Below are positions 50,695 through 59,980 of a stretch of DNA of 64,000 nt, in pieces. Source of the DNA: a bacterium (GTDB taxonomy: Bacteria > Acidobacteriota > Thermoanaerobaculia > Multivoradales > J023). The position numbers were made by a program, and so were the translations under genes. The DNA is taken from NCBI GenBank assembly GCA_024226315.1, contig JAAELT010000307.1:1-64000 (forward strand). Direction: 5' to 3'. The notes under the pieces are model-generated. The model saw only the letters and a list, made by a program, of their open reading frames with translations, had not been told where the DNA came from and did no database searches. The first letter of the stretch is position 1; every line of letters begins with the position of its first letter.

Positions 50695-50731
50695 GGTCGA
50701 CCCCCGAGAAGAAGCCCTCGGGGGGTCGACC
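50695..50731 (-). terminator. Strong stem-loop downstream of the OmpW-like gene
   Basis: GGTCGACCCCCGAG (50695-50708) pairs with CTCGGGGGGTCGACC (50717-50731) with a single bulged base across an 8-nt loop. It lies 11 bp beyond the OmpW-like stop. There is no T-run, so it may serve as a weak terminator or a dispersed GC hairpin. The rest of 50508-50741 holds no gene. Confidence 0.5.
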
Positions 50732-50741
50732 CCATCGGCGG

Positions 50742-51404
50742 TCAGAAGCGGTAGCCGAAACCGACTCCGACCGCTGTCGAACCGAAGTCGAGGTCGAACC
50801 GATCGCCGTTTCCGTCCCTGCCATCGAGAACCGAGTCGATATATCGGACGCTGGCGCAGAGTAGCCAGCCACGCTCGCCGACAGGGAGATCGACCCCGAG
50901 GACCGCACCCCAGCCGAACGCGCTGTCGATTCTGACCCCGGCAAACTCGTCGTAGGCATAGCCGACGTCGGTGCGGCCGGTGTAGGCCAGGAACGGTCCG
51001 AGATAGACGTCGGTTGGATGGTTCGGCGTCAGGTGGATGTCGGGACCCACGGTGAACGAGCCGTAGCTCGAGGTGCCGCTGGCGACAACCACACCATCCC
51101 GGACGCGGGTACCCACGCCATTGCTGGCCGCCAGCAGGCCGATCTCCAGGCCGAGCCGGGGTGAGAACCGGTACTCGCCGGCGACGCTGATACCGAGGTC
51201 GTCGGACCCGGTCACCGTCTCACCGCGGGTACCGACCGCGATTCCATCGCTGAGGTCCGAATTAATCCAGGTGGGGCTGACGCGCAACACCCAACCGCGC
51301 GCGACCTGGTCCCGCGCCGCATCGGCGGCGCCCGGAAAGGTGGCGAGGATCGCGATCGCCAGGATCGCGATCGGAAGAACGCTCAGAGAAGCTCCCTTTC
51401 GCAT
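50742..51404 (-). CDS. OmpW-like outer-membrane beta-barrel protein
   Basis: A 220-residue exported protein. The ATG at 51404 was selected because AAGGAG lies 7 bp upstream and a signal peptide follows (about 1-29, ending ADAA). The mature part is a series of amphipathic strands with OmpW-like features (GWVLRVSPTWINSDL, RFSPRLGLEIGLLAAS, VGPDIHLTPNHPTDVYLGPFLAYT). It ends in aromatic GYRF, the usual barrel-insertion signal. OmpW-type barrels pass small hydrophobic compounds across the outer membrane. Its promoter is covered by two palindromic operators that match those of the tetR gene next door, so it is probably repressed by that TetR. Confidence 0.85.
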   Translation of the reverse strand: MRKGASLSVLPIAILAIAILATFPGAADAARDQVARGWVLRVSPTWINSDLSDGIAVGTRGETVTGSDDLGISVAGEYRFSPRLGLEIGLLAASNGVGTRVRDGVVVASGTSSYGSFTVGPDIHLTPNHPTDVYLGPFLAYTGRTDVGYAYDEFAGVRIDSAFGWGAVLGVDLPVGERGWLLCASVRYIDSVLDGRDGNGDRFDLDFGSTAVGVGFGYRF

Positions 51405-51496
51405 CTTCTTGCTCCTTGAATATGGGCGGCGATCGGCGACCGGGCCTTCCCGCGCCGCCTGCCGCTCGGGTTCTCTCAAACATGACATGACCGGAT

Positions 51497-51532
51497 GTTC
51501 ATTATACTGACCACACGGTCATTGTAATGACC
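51497..51532 (-). promoter_or_regulatory. Promoter of the OmpW-like gene with paired TetR-type operators
   Basis: Two 16-bp dyads sit 20 bp apart start-to-start: GTTCATTATACTGACC (51497-51512) and the perfect palindrome GGTCATTGTAATGACC (51517-51532). On the minus strand the first contains a consensus -10 TATAAT (51501-51506), and TTACAA in the second can serve as the -35 (15-bp spacer). A bound repressor would block both elements. The same consensus GGTCAnTnTAnTGACC recurs upstream of tetR at 52268-52283. Confidence 0.72.
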
Positions 51533-51583
51533 TCGATGGAGAATGTCAACGGCCATGAACGCGGCGGGGCGGCGAGGCTTTTT

Positions 51584-52216
51584 TCAAGGCCTGGCGTCGG
51601 GGTTCGAAATGCCGAAGAGAATCATGTCCATCATCTGATCGACCTCGAGCTCCGCCGGGGGGCTTTCGGTTTCCTGAAGCCGCCGCAGGAGAATCGAGTT
51701 GACCCCTTCGCTGATGAAGAGCGCCAGCCGCTCGGCGTCGGTGCGACGGATCTCCCCGGAGTCCATCGCCTGACCAAAGAAGTGACTGAGATGGTCCAGA
51801 TAGACCTGGTAGGGCGGCAGCTCCGCTCGCTGGTGGCGAGTTTTGTCCTCGGCTTCACCGCTCGGGTAGCGCACCGCGAGATAGATCCGAAAGAAGTCAC
51901 GGTTGCTCTCGAAGTACTCGACAAACAACGTCAGCAGACGGCGGAGATTCTCGACGAAGGGTCCCTGGCGCGTCAGAACCTCATCGACCTTCGTTGCGAG
52001 CCTGGCAAGCGCGTGGTCCGCGGTCCGCTCGACCAGGTCGTTGCGGTCGCGAAAATAGAGGTAGATCGTGCCCTTGGCGATACCGGCCTCTTTGGCGATG
52101 GCCTGCATCGTCGTTGCCCCGAGGCCATCTCTCCCGATCACGCGAGCAGCAGCCTCCTGGATCGTCTGGATCCGGAATTCCTCGAGAACCTGGGCCTTCG
52201 TCTTGGTCGGGGACAT
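51584..52216 (-). CDS. TetR-family repressor (autoregulated, OmpW-linked)
   Basis: A 210-residue TetR-type regulator. The N-terminal helix-turn-helix is clear: IQEAAARVIGRDGLGATTMQAIAKEAGIAKGTIYLYFRDRNDLVE (about 19-63). The C-terminal ligand domain (about 70-205) is helical and unassigned. The ATG at 52216 follows an AGGAG at 10 bp. Operators overlap its own promoter (52248-52300) and that of the OmpW-like gene downstream on the same strand. It is therefore most simply a repressor of itself and of the OmpW-like porin, relieved by a hydrophobic ligand. Confidence 0.92.
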   Translation of the reverse strand: MSPTKTKAQVLEEFRIQTIQEAAARVIGRDGLGATTMQAIAKEAGIAKGTIYLYFRDRNDLVERTADHALARLATKVDEVLTRQGPFVENLRRLLTLFVEYFESNRDFFRIYLAVRYPSGEAEDKTRHQRAELPPYQVYLDHLSHFFGQAMDSGEIRRTDAERLALFISEGVNSILLRRLQETESPPAELEVDQMMDMILFGISNPDARP

Positions 52217-52247
52217 CTGAGTGAAACTCCTGGTTCGTAGCAGGACT

Positions 52248-52300
52248 GGTCAGTAGCATGACTTCCCGGTCACTTTACTGACCGTCCGTCTCTCAGTCAA
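52248..52300 (-). promoter_or_regulatory. tetR promoter with paired operators
   Basis: On the minus strand, TTGACT (52295-52300), a 17-bp spacer and TAAAGT (52272-52277) form a good sigma70 promoter. The -10 lies inside the dyad GGTCACTTTACTGACC (52268-52283). A weaker dyad GGTCAGTAGCATGACT (52248-52263) is again exactly 20 bp away. The spacing and consensus equal those at 51497-51532, which points to one regulator binding both regions. Confidence 0.7.
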
Positions 52301-52534
52301 GCTCTCCATCCCCGCGCACCGCTGATGAGAGCGCGCCTCGAGCAGCTCTGCCGCACGCTGTGCAGATCATCAGGCTCGAGCGACGCGATCTCGCGAAGGG
52401 CGACTGTCAGGGCTTCGATATAGCAGGGATCTGCCGGAGCAAGGTTGGGCGACTCGACGACGACGACGTCCTGATGGCGGATCTGGCGCCGGGCCCACCC
52501 TGGCGGGTGGGGCCCACGCCATCTCGACGGGGGG
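52301..52534. other. Non-coding stretch between the two tetR genes, one hairpin
   Basis: No gene is supported here. A GC stem-loop, GGGCCCACCC-TGGC-GGGTGGGGCCC (52491-52515, one bulge), lies just before the second tetR promoter. A minus-strand open frame over 52297-52500 gives a plausible-looking peptide but has no start or family match; it could be a gene remnant. Confidence 0.5.
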
Positions 52535-52585
52535 TTGACACCAGCGGACATCCGTGTATCCTGAAAACAAAACAACCGTTCGGTT
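52535..52585 (+). promoter_or_regulatory. Promoter and palindrome heading the nine-gene operon
   Basis: TTGACA (52535-52540), a 16-bp spacer and TATCCT (52557-52562) make a near-consensus -35 and fair -10. The palindrome AACCG-TT-CGGTT (52574-52585) lies at or just past the expected transcription start. This resembles half-sites used by many TetR regulators and differs from the GGTCA-type site of the neighbouring tetR. It probably serves autorepression by the gene at 52607. Confidence 0.65.
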
Positions 52586-52606
52586 TTTTCTCCCCTGGAG
52601 CTTCGA

Positions 52607-53320
52607 TTGGGTCGAGAACGGCAGGAAGCGAAGTCGGAAGCCGCGATCGCGAAGGCGCTCGAAGGAGCGCTCGAAGTGTTCTCGAAGCAAGGCTTCAGGG
52701 GCTCCACCATGCGCCAGCTCGCCGACGCCGCCGGGCTGTCGGTCGGCAACCTCTACCACCACTTCTCGTCCAAAGAGGAGATCTTCGAACGGCTGCTCGC
52801 GCAGTACTGGCAGCGGCTGCTCGATCCCGACCTGCCGATCAACAAGGTCTTTGCCCGCGCCCGATTCCCCGACGACCTGGAGGAGCTGGCGGCCGCCACC
52901 GAGCAAGTGGTCGAGGACAACATCCGGTACATCCTGCTGATCTACATCGACGTCATCGAGTTCCGCGGCCAGCACATCCACGACTTCTACCAGGACATGG
53001 CGCATCGCTTCGAAGAGGTCTTCCGCCAGCGCCTGGAGGAGCGCAAGAACCGCGGCGAAATCGGCGATGTCGACCCCATGACCGCGGTGATGGTGGCATC
53101 GCGTTGGTTCTTCTACTTCTTCACCGTCGAGAAGTGCTTCGGGGTCCCCATGCACCTCGGCATCAGCCCAAAACAGGCGGTCGACGAATTCATCCGCCTG
53201 ATTCGATACGGCCTGCTCCCCAGGTCCGAACCCACTCACCCCGACGACGCCGCCGGCTCGGTCCCCGTTCCGGCATCCGCGCTGGAAGCGCGACAAGAGA
53301 AGACGAAGGAGAAGTCATGA
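52607..53320 (+). CDS. TetR-family regulator, first gene of the uptake/acyl operon
   Basis: A 237-residue TetR-type protein. The start is TTG at 52607, with CTGGAG 6 bp upstream. The helix-turn-helix is ALEVFSKQGFRGSTMRQLADAAGLSVGNLYHHFSSKEEIFERLL (about 21-64), followed by a helical ligand domain with many aromatic residues (RWFFYFFTVEKCF). The stop overlaps the TonB receptor ATG by 4 bp, so regulator and operon share one transcript. A palindrome in its own promoter suggests autoregulation. The ligand may be the imported compound or its CoA ester. Confidence 0.92.
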   Translation: MGRERQEAKSEAAIAKALEGALEVFSKQGFRGSTMRQLADAAGLSVGNLYHHFSSKEEIFERLLAQYWQRLLDPDLPINKVFARARFPDDLEELAAATEQVVEDNIRYILLIYIDVIEFRGQHIHDFYQDMAHRFEEVFRQRLEERKNRGEIGDVDPMTAVMVASRWFFYFFTVEKCFGVPMHLGISPKQAVDEFIRLIRYGLLPRSEPTHPDDAAGSVPVPASALEARQEKTKEKS

Positions 53321-55641
53321 AACGTCACACCGAACCCAGCCGGCCGGAGAGCGGCTCGCCGCTGCGCTTCGCCATCCTTTGCATCCTCGCCGGGCTCCTG
53401 GTCCTGGCCACCCTTCCCGTCCTGGCACAGGACACGGAATCCGAGGAGGCGGCCGAGGCCGAAGAGGAGGCCGTTGCGCCCGAAGACATGATCTCCGACG
53501 TCATCACGGTCACCGCGCGCAAGCGCGAAGAGAGCCTGCAGGAGGTGCCGGTGGCGGTCTCCGTGATCGAGGGCGAGATGCTCGAGGACGCCGGCGCCGC
53601 GGATATCTCCGAGATCCAGGCCGACGTGCCCAACCTGTCGATTTTCGAGGGCCGCGGCCAGTCGACGACCATGACCGCTTTCATGCGCGGGGTCGGCCAG
53701 GCCGATCCGCTGTGGGGCGTCGATCCGGGCGTCGGGCTCTATCTCGACGACGTCTACATCGCCCGCCCCCAGGGCGCGCTGCTCGACGTGTACGACGTCG
53801 AGCGGATCGAGGTCCTGCGTGGACCGCAGGGAACCCTCTACGGTAAGAACACCATCGGCGGCGCCATCAAGTTCGTCAGCAAACCGCTGTCGGACACGCC
53901 CGAGGGCAGGATCTCGCTCACCGGCGGCGAGTTCGGCACTCAGGACTTCAAGTTCTCGATCAGCGGGCCGATCGCCCCTGGCAAGCTGCGCGGCAAGCTG
54001 GCCTTCGCCTCGCTGCAGCGCGACGGCTACGGTACCAACCTCTTTACCGGACGCGACGTCTCGGACAAGGACATCAACGCCTTCCGCGTCGGTCTCGACT
54101 GGCTGCCCTCCGAAAACGTCACCGTGAAGCTCCGCTATGACCAGACCGAGGACAACGCCGAGCCCAAGGGCCTGACCCGTCTCGAGCCCAACTTCTGGTG
54201 CCCCGCGTTCCTGGGAGCGACCTGCCCGCCGCTGCCCGACAACTTCGACACCGAAGCCGGCCTCGACCCTGCCAACGGCACCGATTCCGAAGGCTATTCG
54301 CTGGTGATCGAGTGGAACATCAACGACAGCTGGCTGTTCAAGTCGATCACCGCCCACCGCGAGTCGGATACCAGGAACAACATCGATTTCGACACCACGC
54401 CGGCGGAGATCGCCGACACCACCACCTTCTACTTCGACGAGCAGGACTCACAGGAATTCCAGTTCGTCTACACCGGCGGTGCGAGGCTGAAGGGCGTCCT
54501 CGGCCTCTACTATTTCGATGGCTTCGCCGGCGGACTCGTGCCGTTCGTGTTCCTGCGGGGGAACCCCTTCATCAATCCGCTCTTCGGGATCACGGATGGT
54601 GACACCGACACCGAGTCGCTGGCGGTTTTCGGCGACGGCAGCTACGCCATCAACGACCGGCTGACCTTCAACTTCGGCCTGCGGTTCACCGAGGAAGACA
54701 AGAACGGGCGGGCGTTCAACGCCTTCTACAGCGACGACACCTACTCGCAGGTTATCGCCGTGGCCGCCGATTACGACGAGACCGAAACCTTCTCGTCGGT
54801 CTCGCCGCGGCTCGGGCTCGATTACAGGTTTAACGACGACGTCATGGGCTACATCTCGCTGTCCCGCGGCTTCAAGAGCGGCGGCTTCAACGTCCGCGCC
54901 AACGCGGCGGCCTTCCCGGACACCGCCAGGCCGTTCGAGGACGAGGAGCTGACCGTCGCCGAGGTCGGGGTCAAGTCCGTCCTCGCGAACCGCAGCCTGA
55001 TCCTCAACACGGCGCTCTTCACCGGTGACTACACCGACATCCAGGTCGACACCTTTACTTCCTTCGACTCCGACGGCGACGGCCAGGACGACGCCTTCTT
55101 CGGCAACTTCCTCAACGCCGGCGATGCGACGATCAGCGGCCTCGAGGTCGAGCTCGACTGGACGTCGCAGACGGCGACCTGGCTCGGGCTGTCGGGCAAC
55201 CTGAGCTTCCTGGACGCCGACGCCGATTTCCTCGACGAGGACGGCGACGGCTTCGTCGATGTTCAGGTGATCAAGAACGCACCCGAATTCACCGGCGCGC
55301 TGAACCTGAACGTCAACGCTGCAGCCTGGGGCGGGCTGATCTCCGGCAGCCTCGGGGTCGCCTACCGCGACGACTCGGTGCTGACCAACGAGGGCGGCCC
55401 CGATCCGTTCGATCCGACCCAGTCCCTGCTGCCCATCGTCCAACCCTCCTTCGACCTGTGGAACGTATGGATCGGGTGGCTGTCGGGCGACGGCAAGTGG
55501 CGCTTCAGCATCACGGGCAAGAACCTCACCGACGAGGAGTACCTGACCAACGGCTACAACCTCCCCACGCTGGGTGTGCTCACGGGCTCCTTCGGCCAGC
55601 CGCGGACGGTGACGGCGTCTCTCGAGTACCGATTCTTCTAA
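53317..55641 (+). CDS. TonB-dependent outer-membrane receptor
   Basis: A 774-residue receptor. The ATG at 53317 overlaps the tetR stop and yields a signal peptide (about 1-40, ending LAQ). A likely TonB box is VITVTA, followed by the plug domain (KREESLQEVPVAVSVI, then DVYDVERIEVLRGPQGTLYGKNTIGGAIKF). The 22-strand barrel follows, with FGLRFTEEDKNG, GYISLSRGFKSGGFNVRA and a C-terminal Phe (SLEYRFF). The type resembles receptors for organic substrates in sphingomonads and Acidobacteriota more than classical siderophore receptors. No iron-uptake gene is nearby. It should import the substrate of the downstream enzymes. Confidence 0.95.
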   Translation: MKRHTEPSRPESGSPLRFAILCILAGLLVLATLPVLAQDTESEEAAEAEEEAVAPEDMISDVITVTARKREESLQEVPVAVSVIEGEMLEDAGAADISEIQADVPNLSIFEGRGQSTTMTAFMRGVGQADPLWGVDPGVGLYLDDVYIARPQGALLDVYDVERIEVLRGPQGTLYGKNTIGGAIKFVSKPLSDTPEGRISLTGGEFGTQDFKFSISGPIAPGKLRGKLAFASLQRDGYGTNLFTGRDVSDKDINAFRVGLDWLPSENVTVKLRYDQTEDNAEPKGLTRLEPNFWCPAFLGATCPPLPDNFDTEAGLDPANGTDSEGYSLVIEWNINDSWLFKSITAHRESDTRNNIDFDTTPAEIADTTTFYFDEQDSQEFQFVYTGGARLKGVLGLYYFDGFAGGLVPFVFLRGNPFINPLFGITDGDTDTESLAVFGDGSYAINDRLTFNFGLRFTEEDKNGRAFNAFYSDDTYSQVIAVAADYDETETFSSVSPRLGLDYRFNDDVMGYISLSRGFKSGGFNVRANAAAFPDTARPFEDEELTVAEVGVKSVLANRSLILNTALFTGDYTDIQVDTFTSFDSDGDGQDDAFFGNFLNAGDATISGLEVELDWTSQTATWLGLSGNLSFLDADADFLDEDGDGFVDVQVIKNAPEFTGALNLNVNAAAWGGLISGSLGVAYRDDSVLTNEGGPDPFDPTQSLLPIVQPSFDLWNVWIGWLSGDGKWRFSITGKNLTDEEYLTNGYNLPTLGVLTGSFGQPRTVTASLEYRFF

Positions 55642-55660
55642 ACCCGAGAGGAGCTGAGCC

Positions 55661-56442
55661 ATGATCGAAACCGGACTCGAAGGCAAGACCGTCATCGTCA
55701 CCGGCGGCGCCGCCGGCATCGGCCGCGCCACCGCGCTGCGCTTCGCCCAGGAGGGCTGCCGGGTGGCGGCGTGGGACATCCACGACGACGAGGCCGAGGC
55801 GGCGGCCGCCGAGCTCGAAGCGGCCTCGGGCACCGAGGCTACCTTCGCCAAGGTCGACGTCACCGACCGCGCGGCGGTCGACGAGGCGACCGAGGCAGTG
55901 GCCGAACGCTGGGGCGGCGTCGACGTGCTGGTCAACAACGCCGGCATCGTGCTCGATTCGCAGCTGGTCAAGTGGAAGGGCGGCGAGGTCGTCTCGACGC
56001 TCTCCGACGAGGCCTGGGACGCGGTGATCAGCGTCAACCTCAAGGGTGTCTTCCACTGCACACGGGCTGCCGTGCCGCACATGATCCGTGGCGGCGGCGG
56101 CGTGGTGCTCAACGCCAGCTCGGTGGTCGGCCTCTACGGCAACTTCGGCCAGACCAACTACGCCGCCACCAAGGGCGGTGTGATCACCATGAGCAAGAGC
56201 TGGTCGCGCGAGCTCGGCCGCCACGGCATCCGGGTCAACGTCGTGGCCCCGGGCTTCATCGCCACCGAGATCCTGCGCGCGATGCCGGAGAGGAGCCTCA
56301 AAGGCATGGTCGCGCGCACGCCGATCGGGCGCATAGGCGAGACCCGTGACGTCGCCGAGGCCTACGTCTGGCTGGCGTCGGACGCGGCGTCCTTCGTCCA
56401 CGGCGCGGTGCTGTCGGTCGATGGGGGGCTGGTGATCGGGAC

Positions 56443-56446
<4 letters not shown>
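55661..56446 (+). CDS. Short-chain dehydrogenase/reductase (FabG-like)
   Basis: A 261-residue classical SDR. The cofactor motif is TGGAAGIG (14-21), NNAG lies at 92-95, and the catalytic set is Ser153/154, Tyr167 and Lys171 (NYAATKGG). The strand after the nucleotide motif has Asp (AWDIHDDEAE), which favours NAD(H) over NADP(H). It most likely oxidises or reduces a hydroxyl/keto group on an acyl or polycyclic substrate. It starts 19 bp after the receptor, with GAGAGGAGC as ribosome site, and overlaps the KAS III-like gene by 4 bp. Confidence 0.93.
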
Positions 56447-57438
<992 letters not shown>

Positions 57439-57441
57439 GCG

Positions 57442-58440
57442 ATGTCCACGAAACAGCCGACCGGCAAGGTTCTCCTCAAGATCGTCCTCGCCCTCTTCGC
57501 GCTGGGTGCCGTGGCCGTGATCGCCGGCGGCGTCTACGTCTACCGCAACCCGCTGGCGCTGCACGTGCGCAACACCCGCGGCGCACTCGACGTCAGTGGC
57601 TTCGAGCGCGTAGAGGTCGACGTCACGAGCGGGAAACTGGTGGTCTGGCGAGGCGCCCCGTCTTCCGGCGAGCCAGGCCCGGACATCGTCTTCCTCCACG
57701 GAGCCGGCGATCAGGCCGGCGCCTGGGCCAAGACGACGCCGAAGCTGCGCGACCGCTACCGGGTCCACCTGTTGGACCTGCCCGGCCATGGTGAGAGCGA
57801 GCCGCTCGACGGTCCGCTCGCCTACTCCGTGGTTCTCGCCGGCGTCGAGGACTACCTCGACGGCCTGGAGCGACCGACGCTGGTCGGGCATTCGATGGGT
57901 GCCTGGCTGGCCACGGTCTACGCCCACCGTCATCCGGACAACGTCACGCGGCTGCTGGCGGTCAACGGCGGCGCCCTGCATGCCGGGGACACCGGCGTCA
58001 ACCTGCTGCCGCGTGACCGCGAGGAGGCCCGGCGAACCATGGCGGCGCTGCGCGATCCGTCGAGCCCGGAAATCCCCGGCTTCGTGCTCGACGACGTCGT
58101 CCGCCGTAGCGCCGCGGGCCCCATAGGGCGCCTGACGGCTGAGCTCGAAGACATGGAGCGCCACCTCCTGGACGGCCGCCTGGGCGAGATCCGCACGCCG
58201 GTGGACCTGATCTGGGGAGAGTCCGATCGCCATCTGGACCTCGACTACGCACGGCGCCTGGAGCGCGAGTTGCCGGCCGCCCGCCTGACCACCATCGAAC
58301 GCTGCGGCCACCTGCCGCCCAACGAGTGCCCCGGCCCGTTCCGCGAAGCCCTGGAGCAGGTGCTCGCGTTGGATCCGCCGGCGCCGAACGAACCGCGGGG
58401 AGACGCCGAGATGCCGGGAGACCAGAATGATCCACGCTGA
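57442..58440 (+). CDS. Membrane-anchored alpha/beta-hydrolase
   Basis: A 332-residue protein. A helix at about 9-33 (KVLLKIVLALFALGAVAVIAGG) should anchor it, with the enzyme outside the cytoplasm. The oxyanion loop is VFLHGAGDQAGAW, the nucleophile Ser151 is in LVGHSMGAWLA, the acid is Asp in WGESDRHLD and the base His in ERCGHLPPNE. It could cleave an ester or lactone as the substrate enters the periplasm. The stop overlaps the ligase start by 14 bp. Specific substrate unknown. Confidence 0.92.
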   Translation: MSTKQPTGKVLLKIVLALFALGAVAVIAGGVYVYRNPLALHVRNTRGALDVSGFERVEVDVTSGKLVVWRGAPSSGEPGPDIVFLHGAGDQAGAWAKTTPKLRDRYRVHLLDLPGHGESEPLDGPLAYSVVLAGVEDYLDGLERPTLVGHSMGAWLATVYAHRHPDNVTRLLAVNGGALHAGDTGVNLLPRDREEARRTMAALRDPSSPEIPGFVLDDVVRRSAAGPIGRLTAELEDMERHLLDGRLGEIRTPVDLIWGESDRHLDLDYARRLERELPAARLTTIERCGHLPPNECPGPFREALEQVLALDPPAPNEPRGDAEMPGDQNDPR

Positions 58441-59980
58441 CGTACTGGGCGAACGTGCCAGGCTCACCCCGGGCAAGACCGCGCTGGTCGACGTCGCCGC
58501 CGAGCGCCGCTACTCCTACCGCGAGCTCGACGAACGTGCCGTCTCCTGTGGCCGCCTGTGGCTGGAGCGATTCGGACTGGAGAAAGGCGACCGCGTCGGC
58601 ATCCTGGCTCACAACCGGGTCGAGTACCTCGACACCTTCTTCGCCGCCGGCAAGAGCGGCATCGTCCTGGTGACGCTGGGCACGAGGCTGACCGCCCGCG
58701 AGCTCGCCCACATCGTCGAGGACTCGGGAATGCGCATGCTACTCTACGACGGCGAGCTGGCGGACACGGTGCGCGAGCTGCGCGATCTCGACGAAGCCGC
58801 GAGCTTCGACGTCGAGCACTGGCTGGCTCTCGACGATCCCATCGAGCCGGCGGACCCCTCCTACGCCGACCTCATCAGCGACCTGCCGGAAGAGGACTTC
58901 GAACGCGTGCCGTGCGACGGCGAGGACGTCTACTGCCTACTCTACACCTCGGGCACCACCGGCAAGCCCAAGGGCGTCATGATCCCCCACCGCATGGTGG
59001 CCTGGAACGGCTACAACACCGTCTGCGGCTGGCAGCTCGAGGAGAGCGACGTCAGCCCGATTTTCACCCCCCTCTACCATGCCGGCGGCTTGCTCGCCTT
59101 CCTGGTGCCGATCTTCGTCATCGGCGGCACGATCGTGCTCCACCACGGCTTCGACGCGGAGGAGATCTGGCGCGCCGTCGAGCGCGAGCGCGCGACAGTG
59201 GTGCTCGGGGTGCCGACGATCTGGAAGCTGCTGATGGAGTCGCCGGCCTTCGCCGGCGTCGACCTGTCGCACGTCAAGTGGTTCATTTCGGGCGGCGCGC
59301 CGCTGCCCAACTACCTGATCGAGGCCTACCAGCAGCGTGGCGTGATCTTCAAGCAAGGATTCGGCATGACCGAGGTGGGGGTCAACTGCTTCGCCATGAC
59401 GGTCGAGGACTCCTACGCCAGGGCGGGCTCGATCGGCCAGCCGATGATGTTCACCGAGGTCCGCCTGGTGGACGCCGACGGCCGCGACGTGCCGGCCGGC
59501 GAGGTCGGCGAGATGCTCTTCCGCGGACCCCACGTGAGCCTCGGCTACTGGCGCAACCCGGAGGCCACCGCCGCCGCGCTCGACTCGGGCGGCTGGTTCC
59601 ACTCCGGCGACCAGGCGCGGCGCGATGGAGACGGTTTCTTCTACGTCGCCGGCCGCCAGAAGGACATGATCATCTCGGGCGGCGTCAACGTCTACCCGGC
59701 CGAGATCGAGGGCGCGCTGCTGCTCCATCCGGCGGTCGAGGACGCCGCCGTGGTGGGCGTGCCGGACGAGCGCTGGGGGGAGTCCGGGGTCGCCTTCGTC
59801 GTCACCCTCGACGGCCGCGCCGTGACCTCCGAGGAGCTCGGCGAGCATCTCGGCAAGCACATCGCGCGCTTCAAGATCCCGAGGATCTACCGCTTCGTCG
59901 ACGAGCTGCCGCGCACCGCCTACGGCAAGGTGGTGAAGGGCGAGCTCGGCCGACGCTACCTGGCGGAGACCGCGTCATGA
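58427..59980 (+). CDS. AMP-dependent acyl-CoA ligase (ANL superfamily)
   Basis: A 517-residue adenylate-forming enzyme. The P-loop-like motif is LLYTSGTTGKPKGVMIPH (about 169-186), A5 is GFGMTEVG, A7 is SGDQARRDGDGFFYVAGRQKDMI and A10 is PRTAYGKVVKGEL with its catalytic Lys. It activates a carboxylate to acyl-AMP then acyl-CoA. It is shorter than OleC-type ligases and closest in look to medium/long-chain or aryl acid CoA ligases. ATGA overlap couples it to the next hydrolase. It presumably activates the acid freed by the hydrolases. Confidence 0.94.
   Translation: MIHADVLGERARLTPGKTALVDVAAERRYSYRELDERAVSCGRLWLERFGLEKGDRVGILAHNRVEYLDTFFAAGKSGIVLVTLGTRLTARELAHIVEDSGMRMLLYDGELADTVRELRDLDEAASFDVEHWLALDDPIEPADPSYADLISDLPEEDFERVPCDGEDVYCLLYTSGTTGKPKGVMIPHRMVAWNGYNTVCGWQLEESDVSPIFTPLYHAGGLLAFLVPIFVIGGTIVLHHGFDAEEIWRAVERERATVVLGVPTIWKLLMESPAFAGVDLSHVKWFISGGAPLPNYLIEAYQQRGVIFKQGFGMTEVGVNCFAMTVEDSYARAGSIGQPMMFTEVRLVDADGRDVPAGEVGEMLFRGPHVSLGYWRNPEATAAALDSGGWFHSGDQARRDGDGFFYVAGRQKDMIISGGVNVYPAEIEGALLLHPAVEDAAVVGVPDERWGESGVAFVVTLDGRAVTSEELGEHLGKHIARFKIPRIYRFVDELPRTAYGKVVKGELGRRYLAETAS

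Noticed and set aside
52297..52500. A gene remnant on the minus strand
   Set aside because: A plausible peptide appears, but no start, ribosome site or family match supports it; kept only as a note.
52360..53316. A long N-terminal extension of the TonB receptor
   Set aside because: The frame is open by chance across the tetR gene; a signal peptide and coupled ATG at 53317 mark the true start.
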